Shown in pieces: positions 1-6,582 of a stretch of DNA of 12,150 nucleotides (the first letter of the stretch is position 1; every line of letters starts with the position of its first letter). The stretch is from CAYOVG01 sp964407285 (lineage in GTDB: Bacteria; Desulfobacterota; Syntrophobacteria; Syntrophobacterales; Syntrophobacteraceae). The notes beneath the pieces are model-generated. The model worked only from the letters and a program-made list of their open reading frames with translations. It did not search any database and was not told the DNA's origin. The translations under genes were made by a program, and so were the position numbers. The stretch spans positions 1-12,150 of the forward strand of contig CAYOVG010000217.1 in the NCBI GenBank assembly GCA_964407285.1, given 5' to 3'.

Positions 1-1
1 G

Positions 2-436
2 GCGGCGCTGGCCGCCGTCATGGACGCACGGCCCCAAATCCTGGGCCACAATGTGGAAACCGTTCCACGCCTTTACCCGGTCGTGCGTTCCCGTGCAAAT
101 TACGAACGGTCCCTGCTGTTGCTCCGTTCGGCGAAGGAACTCGATCCGGACGTGTTGACCAAGTCGGGGCTCATGGTGGGGCTGGGCGAAGAGTGGGACG
201 AGGTCCTGGAAGTGATGGATAACCTGCGTTCCGCCGGGTGCGATATTCTCACTATCGGCCAGTACCTGTCCCCCAGCCGGTCGCACCTGCCGGTAGCCCG
301 CTACTATACTCCCGAGGAGTTCCAAACCCTGAAGGAAACCGGACGGAAACGCGGGTTCCGATGGGTGGAGTCGGGACCGCTCGTTCGAAGCTCCTACCAT
401 GCGGAATGCCAGGCGCGGGAACTCGCCTTCCGCTGA
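2..436 (+). CDS. lipA: Lipoyl synthase, C-terminal part (5' end outside window)
   Basis: LipA is a radical-SAM enzyme that inserts two sulfur atoms into the octanoyl group carried on lipoyl domains of 2-oxoacid dehydrogenases or glycine cleavage H protein; it acts in the cytosol. The reading frame is already open at base 2, so the visible 144 residues are only the C-terminal part and the radical-SAM CxxxCxxC site lies upstream of the window. What identifies it is a chain of family-typical segments: HNVETVPRLYPVVR, KSGLMVGLGE, AGCDILTIGQYL-PSR-HLPV and, near the end, ESGPLVRSSYHA. The RSSY motif holds the serine that ligates the auxiliary iron-sulfur cluster in characterised LipA proteins. The ATG at base 20 is internal, not the start. 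The gene ends ten bases from the convergent fchA stop. Identification is secure. Confidence 0.96.
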   Translation, partial: AALAAVMDARPQILGHNVETVPRLYPVVRSRANYERSLLLLRSAKELDPDVLTKSGLMVGLGEEWDEVLEVMDNLRSAGCDILTIGQYLSPSRSHLPVARYYTPEEFQTLKETGRKRGFRWVESGPLVRSSYHAECQARELAFR

Positions 437-446
437 CCGGCTCCGG

Positions 447-1034
447 CTAACGATCTGAGATTCGCTCCACCAGGGCGCTCCCCACTCTAGCGTATTCCGC
501 TCGGGCGCGGGCGTGAGCGGCCCGGATCTCCTCTCGCAGTTCTTCCCTGCGCCGGATATCCTTGACCAGCGCCAGGTCGGCAACGGCGATATGGAATGCG
601 CCGTTGATTGCCGCCCCCATGAGCTCGCACGCGACCTGGAGATCGGATACGAGGTGTTTCTTGCATCGACTGCCCGTCTCTGCAATCCGCCCGAGGGCCC
701 CGGAGGTTTTCTCGATTATCCTGATGGGACACCGGACGGTTCTTTCAATGGCGTGAAGAAGCGCTTCAGGATGCGCCGTATCGGCGCGGGCCGTTACAAA
801 CCCTTCATATGCGCGGACATCCTCCTCGCGCAACTCGATCAATTCCCCCGCCTGACGGTCGATTTCATCCAGAAGACTCCGCCAAAAGACTTCTTCGCTT
901 TCCTCCCGTCCCCGCAGGAACTCCAATTGCGCGATCTTCCGGAGCAGCGCCAGCCCGAGCGATGCGCCATAAGCAGCGGCGGCTCCCCCGCCCGGGTCGG
1001 GACGGGGTTCAGCCAGATCCTCGATGAACGTCAT
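447..1034 (-). CDS. fchA: Methenyltetrahydrofolate cyclohydrolase / formiminotransferase-cyclodeaminase family
   Basis: This 195-residue protein matches the cyclodeaminase domain family (FTCD_C), whose stand-alone bacterial members (FchA) hydrolyse 5,10-methenyl-tetrahydrofolate to 10-formyl-tetrahydrofolate, or act as formimino-THF cyclodeaminase. The N-terminus shows the typical LAEP-P-PGGGAAAA signature (PGGG at residues 14-17). The rest is mostly helical with a conserved acidic and basic pattern, and the length is close to the usual 200-210 residues. The ATG at 1034 is preceded by GAGGAG at about seven bases, which supports the start. There is no formiminotransferase domain fused to it, so a role in folate one-carbon flow (for example the methyl branch of a Wood-Ljungdahl-type pathway) is more likely than histidine degradation. 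The formate dehydrogenase gene further along fits that idea but is 7 kb away. Whether it is cyclohydrolase or cyclodeaminase cannot be told from sequence alone. Confidence 0.85.
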   Translation of the reverse strand: MTFIEDLAEPRPDPGGGAAAAYGASLGLALLRKIAQLEFLRGREESEEVFWRSLLDEIDRQAGELIELREEDVRAYEGFVTARADTAHPEALLHAIERTVRCPIRIIEKTSGALGRIAETGSRCKKHLVSDLQVACELMGAAINGAFHIAVADLALVKDIRRREELREEIRAAHARARAEYARVGSALVERISDR

Positions 1035-1531
1035 GTCGTATCTCCTCTGTGATCATTCCTCCGTGGTCATAATGGATACATAGCCTTCCGCAGTTTAATT
1101 ATCCATGGAATCGCCCGCGGTCAACTTCCAGATAATCCGTTCTCACGCTGTTTCCATACGCCGGCATCCGATTTCTATTTGGTTTACCGGGTGGATTGGG
1201 TTATTATATAATTTAACCGTATTCATTGTCGTCATTGTCGCTTGCATGAACTGAATGAGTTATGGTCCGTATCTCATCCCGTTGTTGCGCCAGATCGGGA
1301 TATTTTCAGTTATGCCGACGACCTGCCGGTTTCAGCGATCTTATGTTGCACGAATGAATTCAACCGGCCGACGACATTTCCAGATCACGCACGGTCAGTC
1401 CAAGACTGGCTCAATTATCAATCATTCCGGCAATCTGTCGGAGATATAGCTTTCAACTTCTATTCCCTCCCCGGGAATTGCATTCCATAGCTATGCTCCG
1501 GCAATTTGCTGACGGGAGGGGCGGAAGACCG
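1035..1531. other. Intergenic region between divergent fchA and the DHS-like gene
   Basis: About 500 bases lie between the two divergent starts. The part around 1130-1230 is visibly more AT-rich than the genes and holds the candidate promoter listed separately. Short open frames occur here (for example 1242-1490, starting with TTG), but they show no recognisable family and no convincing ribosome binding site, so I do not call them. I saw no clear riboswitch or T-box fold by eye. Confidence 0.5.
1183..1212 (+). promoter_or_regulatory. Candidate sigma-70-type promoter for the DHS-like gene
   Basis: A perfect TATAAT box at 1207-1212 is preceded, with an 18-base spacer, by TTTACC at 1183-1188 (four of six matches to TTGACA). 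It sits in the most AT-rich part of the intergenic region and points towards the DHS-like gene. If used, it would leave a 5' leader of about 310 bases before the start at 1532. No experimental evidence. Confidence 0.35.
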
Positions 1532-2530
1532 ATGGAAAACGGCAACATTTCTACATTCGTACGTCATCATTTTCGACACTTCAACGCCGCCGCGCTGGTT
1601 GACGCAGCGGAGGGTTACCGGAAGTTCATCGATTCGGGCGGCCGTATGCTGGTGGCCATGGCCGGCGCGATGAGCACGGCGGAAATCGGGTTGTCCCTTG
1701 CCGAGATGATCCGGCGCGACAAGGTGCATGCGATCAGTTGCACCGGCGCCAATCTCGAAGAGGATGTGTTCAACCTGGTGGCCCACGATTACTACCACCG
1801 CATTCCCAACTATCGAAGCCTGTCTCCGCAGGATGAAAAGGACCTGTTGGATCGGCATCTGAACCGCGTCACGGACACCTGCATTCCCGAGGAGGAGGCA
1901 ATTCGGCGTATCGAACGGGTGATCCTGGAGGAGTGGGCCGAGGCGGACAAAAGTGGAGAACGCTATTTCCCCCACCAGTTTTTCTACCGCCTGCTCCGGA
2001 GCGGAAAACTGGAGTCGTCCTACCAGATAGATCCCAAGGACAGCTGGTTGCTCGCGGCTTGCGAAAAAGATCTTCCCATTTTCGTTCCCGGCTGGGAAGA
2101 CTCCACATTGGGCAATGTTTATGCCGCCCACTGCATTCGGGGTGAAATCCGGAACATACATACGGTGAGGAGCGGCATTGAATACATGATGTACATGGCG
2201 GAATGGTACGCTAAAGCCACGCGTGAGAGCCGGTTCGGGTTCTTCCAGATCGGAGGCGGCATAGCCGGTGATTTCCCGATTTGCGTGGTCCCGATGCTGA
2301 GGCAGGATATGCGCGTGGACGACACGCCGCTGTGGGGGTATTTCTGCCAGATCAGCGATTCCACGACGAGCTATGGATCGTACTCCGGCGCAGTTCCCTG
2401 TGAAAAGATCACCTGGGAGAAGCTGGACATCGATACCCCAAAATACATTATCGAGTCCGACGCAACCATCGTGGCTCCGCTCATTTTTGCCTATGTGCTC
2501 GAAACATCCGGCCGGGGCGACTCGCGGTAG
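1532..2530 (+). CDS. Deoxyhypusine synthase-like protein (bacterial DHS family)
   Basis: This 332-residue protein belongs to the deoxyhypusine synthase family. Eukaryotic and archaeal members transfer an aminobutyl group from spermidine to a lysine of eIF5A/aIF5A using NAD. Bacteria lack eIF5A, so bacterial relatives probably act on small amines such as putrescine (homospermidine-type chemistry) or other acceptors; the substrate is not readable here. Visible landmarks are HHFRHFNAAALVDAA near the N-terminus, SCTGANLEEDVFNLVAHDYY at about 69-88, FVPGWEDSTLGN at 184-195, FQIGGGIAGDF at 238-248, and YGSYSGAVP-EKITWEK at 281-297. In the last, K297 aligns with the catalytic lysine of the human enzyme (SWGK motif). 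I chose ATG 1532 because a purine-rich GGGAGG...GGAAG precedes it and the protein then begins where the family does. An ATG at 1493 and a TTG at 1478 are in frame upstream but add only unrelated residues. It is monocistronic in this window. Confidence 0.88.
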   Translation: MENGNISTFVRHHFRHFNAAALVDAAEGYRKFIDSGGRMLVAMAGAMSTAEIGLSLAEMIRRDKVHAISCTGANLEEDVFNLVAHDYYHRIPNYRSLSPQDEKDLLDRHLNRVTDTCIPEEEAIRRIERVILEEWAEADKSGERYFPHQFFYRLLRSGKLESSYQIDPKDSWLLAACEKDLPIFVPGWEDSTLGNVYAAHCIRGEIRNIHTVRSGIEYMMYMAEWYAKATRESRFGFFQIGGGIAGDFPICVVPMLRQDMRVDDTPLWGYFCQISDSTTSYGSYSGAVPCEKITWEKLDIDTPKYIIESDATIVAPLIFAYVLETSGRGDSR

Positions 2531-2652
2531 TAGTGCGATATGAGCATTCCGCGGGTAGAATGCCGCGCACGCAGGATTATAGCGCCTTAGGATTGTAGTG
2601 CGTTCGCCGTTTCAGACCATTCCGCGGGTGGGTGGTGTTTGGAAAGCCACAG
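2531..2652. other. Repeat-containing intergenic DNA after the DHS-like gene
   Basis: A small hairpin (arms GCATTC at 2544-2549 and GAATGC at 2558-2563, eight-base loop) lies 13 bases after the stop codon. It has no T-tract, so it is at most a weak terminator or an RNA 3'-end stabiliser. The word TTCCGCGGGT occurs three times between 2547 and 2679. The copy at about 2609-2634 resembles the start of the dispersed repeat listed next, as if that end had been partly duplicated. I see no gene here. Confidence 0.5.
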
Positions 2653-2822
2653 CCAGAGATTCGGCTGTTCCGCGGGTAGTGGCGTGAAAACCAGGGAGAG
2701 CACGGAAACGGCGGTCGGAGGTCGGATGGATCCATTCCGACCTCCGGAATTCGAATCCGATCTCTGCTCTCCGACCACCCACATCCGATATCGACCTTCG
2801 TCCGGTAGAGTGGGCAAAGGCG
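2653..2822. repeat. Dispersed intergenic repeat, copy A
   Basis: This stretch shares an ordered set of words with copy B at 8106-8236. Both have CCAGAGATT, then a TTCCGCGGGT-like word, then GTGAAAACC, then GGAGAGCACGGA-ACGG, then one or more GGTCGGAGGTCGG-type units, and finally TCCGTCCGGTAG-GTGGGCA. Copy A contains an almost perfect palindrome at 2716-2746: arms CGGAGGTCGG and CCGACCTCCG around a GGATCC centre. Short open frames through it are by-products of the repeat. Similar GTGAAAACC...GAGAGCACGGAG and GGTCGGAAGTCGG-rich elements are, as I recall, common between genes in deltaproteobacterial genomes. No transposase or terminal duplication is visible. Confidence 0.7.
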
Positions 2823-2866
2823 ATTTGGAGGAAAGTTACCGGTCGATTTCGAGGCTGATCGGGAAG

Positions 2867-3037
2867 ATGCAAATGCCCGGTAATCCTGTAGGGTTCATAG
2901 ACAGACATATTTTTCTTCATCTATTGTCCGCCGACAAAGATAAGACCACCGATCGGGCCGAGATGATCGTGCGGACGGGCGGTCTGATCAGTGTGCAGGC
3001 ATTGAAAGAGATCATCGAGGTCAGGGATGAAGAGTGA
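2867..3037 (+). pseudogene. Truncated PIN-domain (VapC-like) toxin remnant
   Basis: From the ATG at 2867 or 2873 the frame encodes about 55 residues that look like the first half of a PIN-domain ribonuclease. There is a GFIDRHIFLHLLSAD segment where the family has F-DTNVLLYLLS-D, followed by DRAEMIVRTGGLISVQALKEIIEV where the family has RAE-L---GGVISVQVLNEFV. Counted from ATG 2873, the first catalytic Asp (D10) and the Glu (E46) are kept, but the DTN motif has become DRH. The frame then stops at 3037, where an intact protein of 120-140 residues would continue, and the stop lies inside the left arm of a 114-base inverted repeat. No antitoxin gene precedes it; the upstream DNA is the dispersed repeat. 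I infer a dead toxin-antitoxin fragment. An in-frame extension upstream to 2639 runs through repeat DNA and is not credible. Confidence 0.6.
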
Positions 3038-3142
3038 ATTCAGATAATGAGGTTGTATTTGATAAGGTACCAGTAAGATCAAGGATGCTTCTTGATCTCC
3101 TTAGCACCTCATCTAATACAACCTCATTTGCATTCACTCTTC
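3029..3142. repeat. 114-base imperfect inverted repeat (long hairpin)
   Basis: The element folds back on itself over its entire length. The outer stem is GAAGAGTGAAT (3029-3039) with its complement at 3132-3142. The middle stem is AATGAGGTTGTATT (3046-3059) with 3115-3128. The inner stem is AGATCAAG (3076-3083) with 3091-3098 around a seven-base loop. The segments between stems are also partly complementary. It lies between the PIN remnant (+) and lon (-). No U-tract follows on either strand, so it is not a classical terminator. A MITE-like insertion or a structured RNA is possible. Confidence 0.8.
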
Positions 3143-3233
3143 CCCCCTGACGGGTTACCAAATTTGGTCTGGAACATCCGATTTGAACAGGCCTTCAATT
3201 GATGTCGGACCAAGGAGCCAAGACTACCTTCGT

Positions 3234-3266
3234 GGCGGAATGAAGATACTCTATCGTCATTCCGCC
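3234..3266 (-). terminator. Hairpin downstream of lon, possible transcript end
   Basis: A perfect ten-base inverted repeat, GGCGGAATGA at 3234-3243 and TCATTCCGCC at 3257-3266, surrounds a 13-base loop. It begins 59 bases after the lon stop codon on the minus strand. There is no T-run beyond it, so factor-independent termination is doubtful; protection of the mRNA 3' end or a REP-like element is equally possible. The rest of 3143-3325 shows nothing else I recognise. Confidence 0.4.
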
Positions 3267-3325
3267 TCTGCTCGCACTTCTGTTCATGACTCCGTGTCTT
3301 CAAGATAAGGAAGCGGTATGGCCGG

Positions 3326-5704
3326 CTATGCCGCCGCGACTTCCTCTTCCACGGGCTCGAGCGCCAGTTCGAGCGCTTCCGACATCGTCTGCAACTCGTG
3401 GAACACCATGCCCTCCCGCAGGTGCTTGGGTATATCCACAAGGTCCCTGGCATTGAGGTGAGGAATCATTACCTCCTTGATACCCGCACGGCGCGCCGCC
3501 AGCATCTTTTCCTTGATCCCGCCCACGGGAAGCACGTCTCCGCGCAGGGTGATCTCACCGGTCATCGCGATGTCGCGGCGCACTTTTCTTCCGCTAAACA
3601 GCGACGCCATGGCGACGAGCATCGCCACGCCCGCCGAAGGGCCGTCCTTCGGGGTCGCGCCCGCGGGCACATGAACGTGGATATTGGAGGAGTCGATAAG
3701 CTCCTCGCTAATATTCAGCTCATCACTGTGAACCCTAAGATACGTAAGGGCCGCCACTGCCGATTCCTTCATCACGTCACCCAGTTGCCCCGTAAGGGTC
3801 AGCTTATCGCTTCCCTTCGTGCGCAGGGCTTCGATGAAGATCAGCTCTCCACCGGTCGGGGTCCAGGCGAGCCCCGTGGAGATTCCCGGCCCCCAGGACC
3901 GGGTGGAGGTCTCGGGAATGAAACGGAACGGCCCCAGGATCTCCTCGAGTTTCCCCGGATCGATGTTGATGGTCTCGATATTCCCTTCCGCAATTTCCTT
4001 GGCGACGTAACGGCAAACGGAAGCGATGTTTCTCTCCAGGCTCCGCACGCCGGCCTCGCGAGTGTAGGATTCGATGATCGCCATGACGGCCTCGTCGGAG
4101 ATACTCAACTGTTCGGCCTTGATTCCATGATTCTTGATCTGTTCGGGAACCAGGTACTTCCTGGCTATCTGCAACTTGTCTTCAGCGGTATAGCCGGGAA
4201 TTTCGATGATCTCCATGCGGTCGCGCAGGGCCGCGGGGATGGGGTCCAGCATATTGGCGGTCGCGATGAACAAGACCTTCGAGAGGTCGAACGGAACGCT
4301 CAGGTAGTTGTCCGTGAACGCGAAATTCTGTTCGGGATCGAGCGTTTCCAGGAGCGCCGACGACGGATCGCCCCGGAAATCCATACCCAGCTTATCTATT
4401 TCGTCCAGCATAAAGACCGGGTTGTTGCATTCCAGCCTGCGCAACCCCTGCATAATGCGGCCGGGCAGCGCTCCGACGTACGTGCGCCGGTGGCCGCGGA
4501 TTTCCGCCTCGTCCCTCAAGCCGCCCAGCGAAATGCGCAGGAACTTCCGCCCCAGGCTCCGGGCGATGGACTGCCCCAAAGACGTTTTGCCCACTCCGGG
4601 CGGCCCCACAAAACAGAGTATCGGGGTCTTGAGGTCCTTCTTGAGCTGCAGGACCGCCAGGTATTCCAGGATACGGCGCTTCACCTTCTCCAGGTCGAAA
4701 TGGTCCTCGTCCAGGATCTGCGTCGCCCGCCTGATATCGAGCGTGTCCTCCGTGGCCTTGCTCCAGGGCATCTCAATCAGCCAGTCCAGGTAGTTGCGGG
4801 AGACGGTGTAATCGGCCGCGGCCGGATTCATCCGCGACATCCGTTCGAGTTCCTTTTCCGCAACCTGGCGGGCCTCCTGCGACATGCCGCTGTTGACCAT
4901 CTTCAGCCTCAATTCCTGAACATCGGGCGTTTGGTCGTCGCTTTCGCCAAGCTCCCGCTTGATGGCCTGGAGCTGCTCGCGCAGATAGAATTCCCTCTGC
5001 CGCTTGTCCATGCCTTCCTTCACCCGGTCCTGGATCTTCTGACCGAGCTCGAGCCGTTCGAGCTGCAGCGTCAGGTAGTACGTCGTCTGCTCCAACGCGC
5101 TGTGCAGGTCGGGCAACTCCAGTATCGACTGCCGCTCCGCAACCGAGAGGTCGATATTGGCGGCGATGAGATACGCCAGTTGGATCGGGCGCTCCACATT
5201 GTGGGCAACCATCGTGAGTTCCCCCGGCAGGCCCGCAAGCGTCACCAGTTTCTCGAACTGCGTGCGCAGATTCGGAATCATCGCCTCGATCTCGGGACTG
5301 GTGCTGTCGTCGTCTTCCATGGCTTCGATGTTCGCAAGCCAATACCCTTCGGAGAGCAAGAAACGCTCCAGGCGCACCCTACGGCCCGCGTGCACCAGGA
5401 TCTGGTAATTGCCGTCCGGTTGCTTCATCAACTTGATGATGTTGGCCAGCGTTCCCACTTCATAGAGATCATCGGGAACCGGATCGGGAATCTGCTTTTC
5501 CTTCTGTGCCACGACAACCACCATTTGATTGCCCATCAATGCATCGTCGATAAGCTTTCTCATTCCGGGCTTCGATACGTGAAGGGTGACAACGAGATCG
5601 GGGTAAAGGACCATATTCTGCAACGGCAGGACCGGCACGGTCTCCGGGATCTGCTCCGCAGCGTCTTTTGCGTGCATAACTTCATGATGATGATGGTGGT
5701 GCAT
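3326..5704 (-). CDS. lon: Lon ATP-dependent protease with natural N-terminal His6
   Basis: Lon is a cytosolic hexameric AAA+ serine protease that unfolds and degrades damaged and regulatory proteins. With the start at 5704 the protein has 792 residues, normal for LonA. The N-terminal substrate-binding domain begins at VPVLPLQNMVLYPDLV (about residues 24-39). The Walker A motif GPPGVGKT is at 367-374 and Walker B VFMLDEID at 430-437. The protease domain shows GATPKDGPSAG with catalytic Ser690, and GGIKEK with Lys733, the same 43-residue spacing as S679/K722 of the E. coli enzyme. I chose ATG 5704 because AGGAGG (5712-5717 on the complementary strand) stands seven bases before it; an in-frame ATG at 5734 lacks such a site. 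The chosen start gives M-HHHHHH-EVMHAKD, an unusual six-histidine run. The gene follows hsp20 by 38 bases on the same strand, so the two are probably co-transcribed. Confidence 0.97.
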   Translation of the reverse strand: MHHHHHHEVMHAKDAAEQIPETVPVLPLQNMVLYPDLVVTLHVSKPGMRKLIDDALMGNQMVVVVAQKEKQIPDPVPDDLYEVGTLANIIKLMKQPDGNYQILVHAGRRVRLERFLLSEGYWLANIEAMEDDDSTSPEIEAMIPNLRTQFEKLVTLAGLPGELTMVAHNVERPIQLAYLIAANIDLSVAERQSILELPDLHSALEQTTYYLTLQLERLELGQKIQDRVKEGMDKRQREFYLREQLQAIKRELGESDDQTPDVQELRLKMVNSGMSQEARQVAEKELERMSRMNPAAADYTVSRNYLDWLIEMPWSKATEDTLDIRRATQILDEDHFDLEKVKRRILEYLAVLQLKKDLKTPILCFVGPPGVGKTSLGQSIARSLGRKFLRISLGGLRDEAEIRGHRRTYVGALPGRIMQGLRRLECNNPVFMLDEIDKLGMDFRGDPSSALLETLDPEQNFAFTDNYLSVPFDLSKVLFIATANMLDPIPAALRDRMEIIEIPGYTAEDKLQIARKYLVPEQIKNHGIKAEQLSISDEAVMAIIESYTREAGVRSLERNIASVCRYVAKEIAEGNIETINIDPGKLEEILGPFRFIPETSTRSWGPGISTGLAWTPTGGELIFIEALRTKGSDKLTLTGQLGDVMKESAVAALTYLRVHSDELNISEELIDSSNIHVHVPAGATPKDGPSAGVAMLVAMASLFSGRKVRRDIAMTGEITLRGDVLPVGGIKEKMLAARRAGIKEVMIPHLNARDLVDIPKHLREGMVFHELQTMSEALELALEPVEEEVAAA

Positions 5705-5742
5705 GAGCACTCCTCCTGTTTCCTTCATTTCCATGCAAGGAC

Positions 5743-6183
5743 TTACTCGGAATTCAGCGAAATTTGAATCGCCGACGGCTTGTCGAGCTTCGGTACGACT
5801 ACCTCCAGAATTCCCTGCCTGAAAGATGACTGAGCAGCTTCCGGATCGAGACTTGCCGGGAACCTGAAAGTCCTCTGGAAACTACCGGAATCGATTTCCA
5901 ATTGATGTATATGCGTGCATCCTTCTATGCGAATGCGCGAACGCTCACCAGTCAGAAACAAGGTATTTTCATCTATTTTCACCTGAATAGTCGCGGGATC
6001 CACGCCCGCCAACTCCACATAAAGGTGATACGCTTTTTCCGTCTCATGGATATCGGCTGATGGGACCCACTTCATTTTACCCGAGCAGCAACCCTTTACC
6101 CGATGAAGCGATGTGTGCTTCAACCAATCCAACATCGCCTGACGCATGGTCTCGTATTCGCCTAACAAATCGTCGTGGGGCAT
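5743..6183 (-). CDS. Small heat shock protein, Hsp20/alpha-crystallin family
   Basis: Small heat shock proteins are ATP-independent holdases that bind unfolding proteins as large oligomers. The 146-residue product has a variable N-terminal arm (1-38, with a Cys-Cys pair at 32-33). An alpha-crystallin domain spans about 39-132, including the VELAGVDPATIQVKIDEN-L-L-GE stretch, the FRFPASLDPEAAQSSFRQGILEVVVPK segment (GILEVVVPK at 124-132) and a C-terminal I-x-I motif (I139, I141) used in oligomer assembly. GGAGGA lies six bases before the ATG. It is the first gene of a probable hsp20-lon unit, pairing a chaperone that captures damaged proteins with a protease that removes them. A candidate promoter lies about 95 bases upstream. 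I do not see a clear CIRCE or sigma-32 site. Confidence 0.93.
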   Translation of the reverse strand: MPHDDLLGEYETMRQAMLDWLKHTSLHRVKGCCSGKMKWVPSADIHETEKAYHLYVELAGVDPATIQVKIDENTLFLTGERSRIRIEGCTHIHQLEIDSGSFQRTFRFPASLDPEAAQSSFRQGILEVVVPKLDKPSAIQISLNSE

Positions 6184-6277
6184 TTCATTCCTCCGAACTC
6201 TAAGGTGTTGCCTGTCCCGGCTACACTTGTTCCACTATTATCACCGTGCAACTCCTAGGTCTCCGGGCTCCCTCAAC

Positions 6278-6306
6278 AATATCCGAGAGAATAGTAACAA
6301 AATCAA
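6278..6306 (-). promoter_or_regulatory. Candidate promoter for hsp20-lon
   Basis: On the minus strand TTGATT (6306-6301) and GATATT (6283-6278) are separated by exactly 17 bases, four of six matches in each box. They lie about 95 bases before the hsp20 start. The call rests on sequence resemblance only, and a heat-shock-specific promoter elsewhere is not excluded. Confidence 0.3.
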
Positions 6307-6443
6307 CACATTGAATCCTCCAGAGTTTCCGCTCAGTGCTAACGGCAGATCCGCATTTTCTAAAGACCCTCGAATAATCGCGCTACAATTAAAAATTAAG
6401 ATCCTGATTAGAGCGACGCAAGACAAAAGAAAAGCCCGGCAGT

Positions 6444-6474
6444 CGCCGAATTCGAATTCGGCGCTGTAAAGCGC
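6444..6474. repeat. Perfect 20-base palindrome plus adjoining hairpin
   Basis: CGCCGAATTCGAATTCGGCG at 6444-6463 is a perfect palindrome. It overlaps a second inverted repeat at 6461-6474, GCGCT-GTAA-AGCGC. Both lie in the 399-base gap between divergent hsp20 and the DHH gene, just upstream of the candidate promoter for the latter. They could be operator sites or transcript-end structures. The remainder of this gap, apart from the two candidate promoters, shows nothing I recognise. Confidence 0.6.
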
Positions 6475-6484
6475 TTCGATCTTC

Positions 6485-6513
6485 TTGTTAGCGCCTCATG
6501 AAAGAGGTATATT
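6485..6513 (+). promoter_or_regulatory. Candidate promoter for the DHH-rnhA pair
   Basis: TTGTTA at 6485-6490 (four of six) and TATATT at 6508-6513 (five of six) are separated by 17 bases. The site is 70 bases before the chosen start of the DHH gene and immediately downstream of the palindrome pair, a usual place for regulated access. Sequence resemblance only. Confidence 0.45.
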
Positions 6514-6582
6514 ATAGCTTCAGGCATGAGAGCACATGAACTTTCAAAGGCAAGTCCAATGGGAGCAAGGAAAGAGGGGAAT

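Noticed and set aside
1242..1490. An 82-codon frame in the fchA/DHS intergenic region
   Set aside because: TTG start without a convincing ribosome site, no recognisable family, and it lies in the presumed leader of the DHS-like gene.
2639..2866. An N-terminal extension giving the PIN remnant 132 residues
   Set aside because: This part is dispersed-repeat DNA. The related repeat at 8106-8236 has no PIN gene after it, so the extension is an accident of open frame.
5669..5704. Vector or expression-tag contamination explaining the His6
   Set aside because: The surrounding DNA is continuous genomic sequence with a native ribosome site, and the upstream hsp20 gene and downstream lon body are in normal context.
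3398..5767. A 789-codon open frame on the plus strand opposite lon
   Set aside because: It is the antisense shadow of a clearly conserved Lon gene in GC-rich DNA. Its translation has no family features and no ribosome site was seen.
6334..6342. CAGTGCTAA, which resembles half of a CIRCE heat-shock operator (GAGTGCTAA)
   Set aside because: The partner half TTAGCACTC is not found nine bases away on either side.
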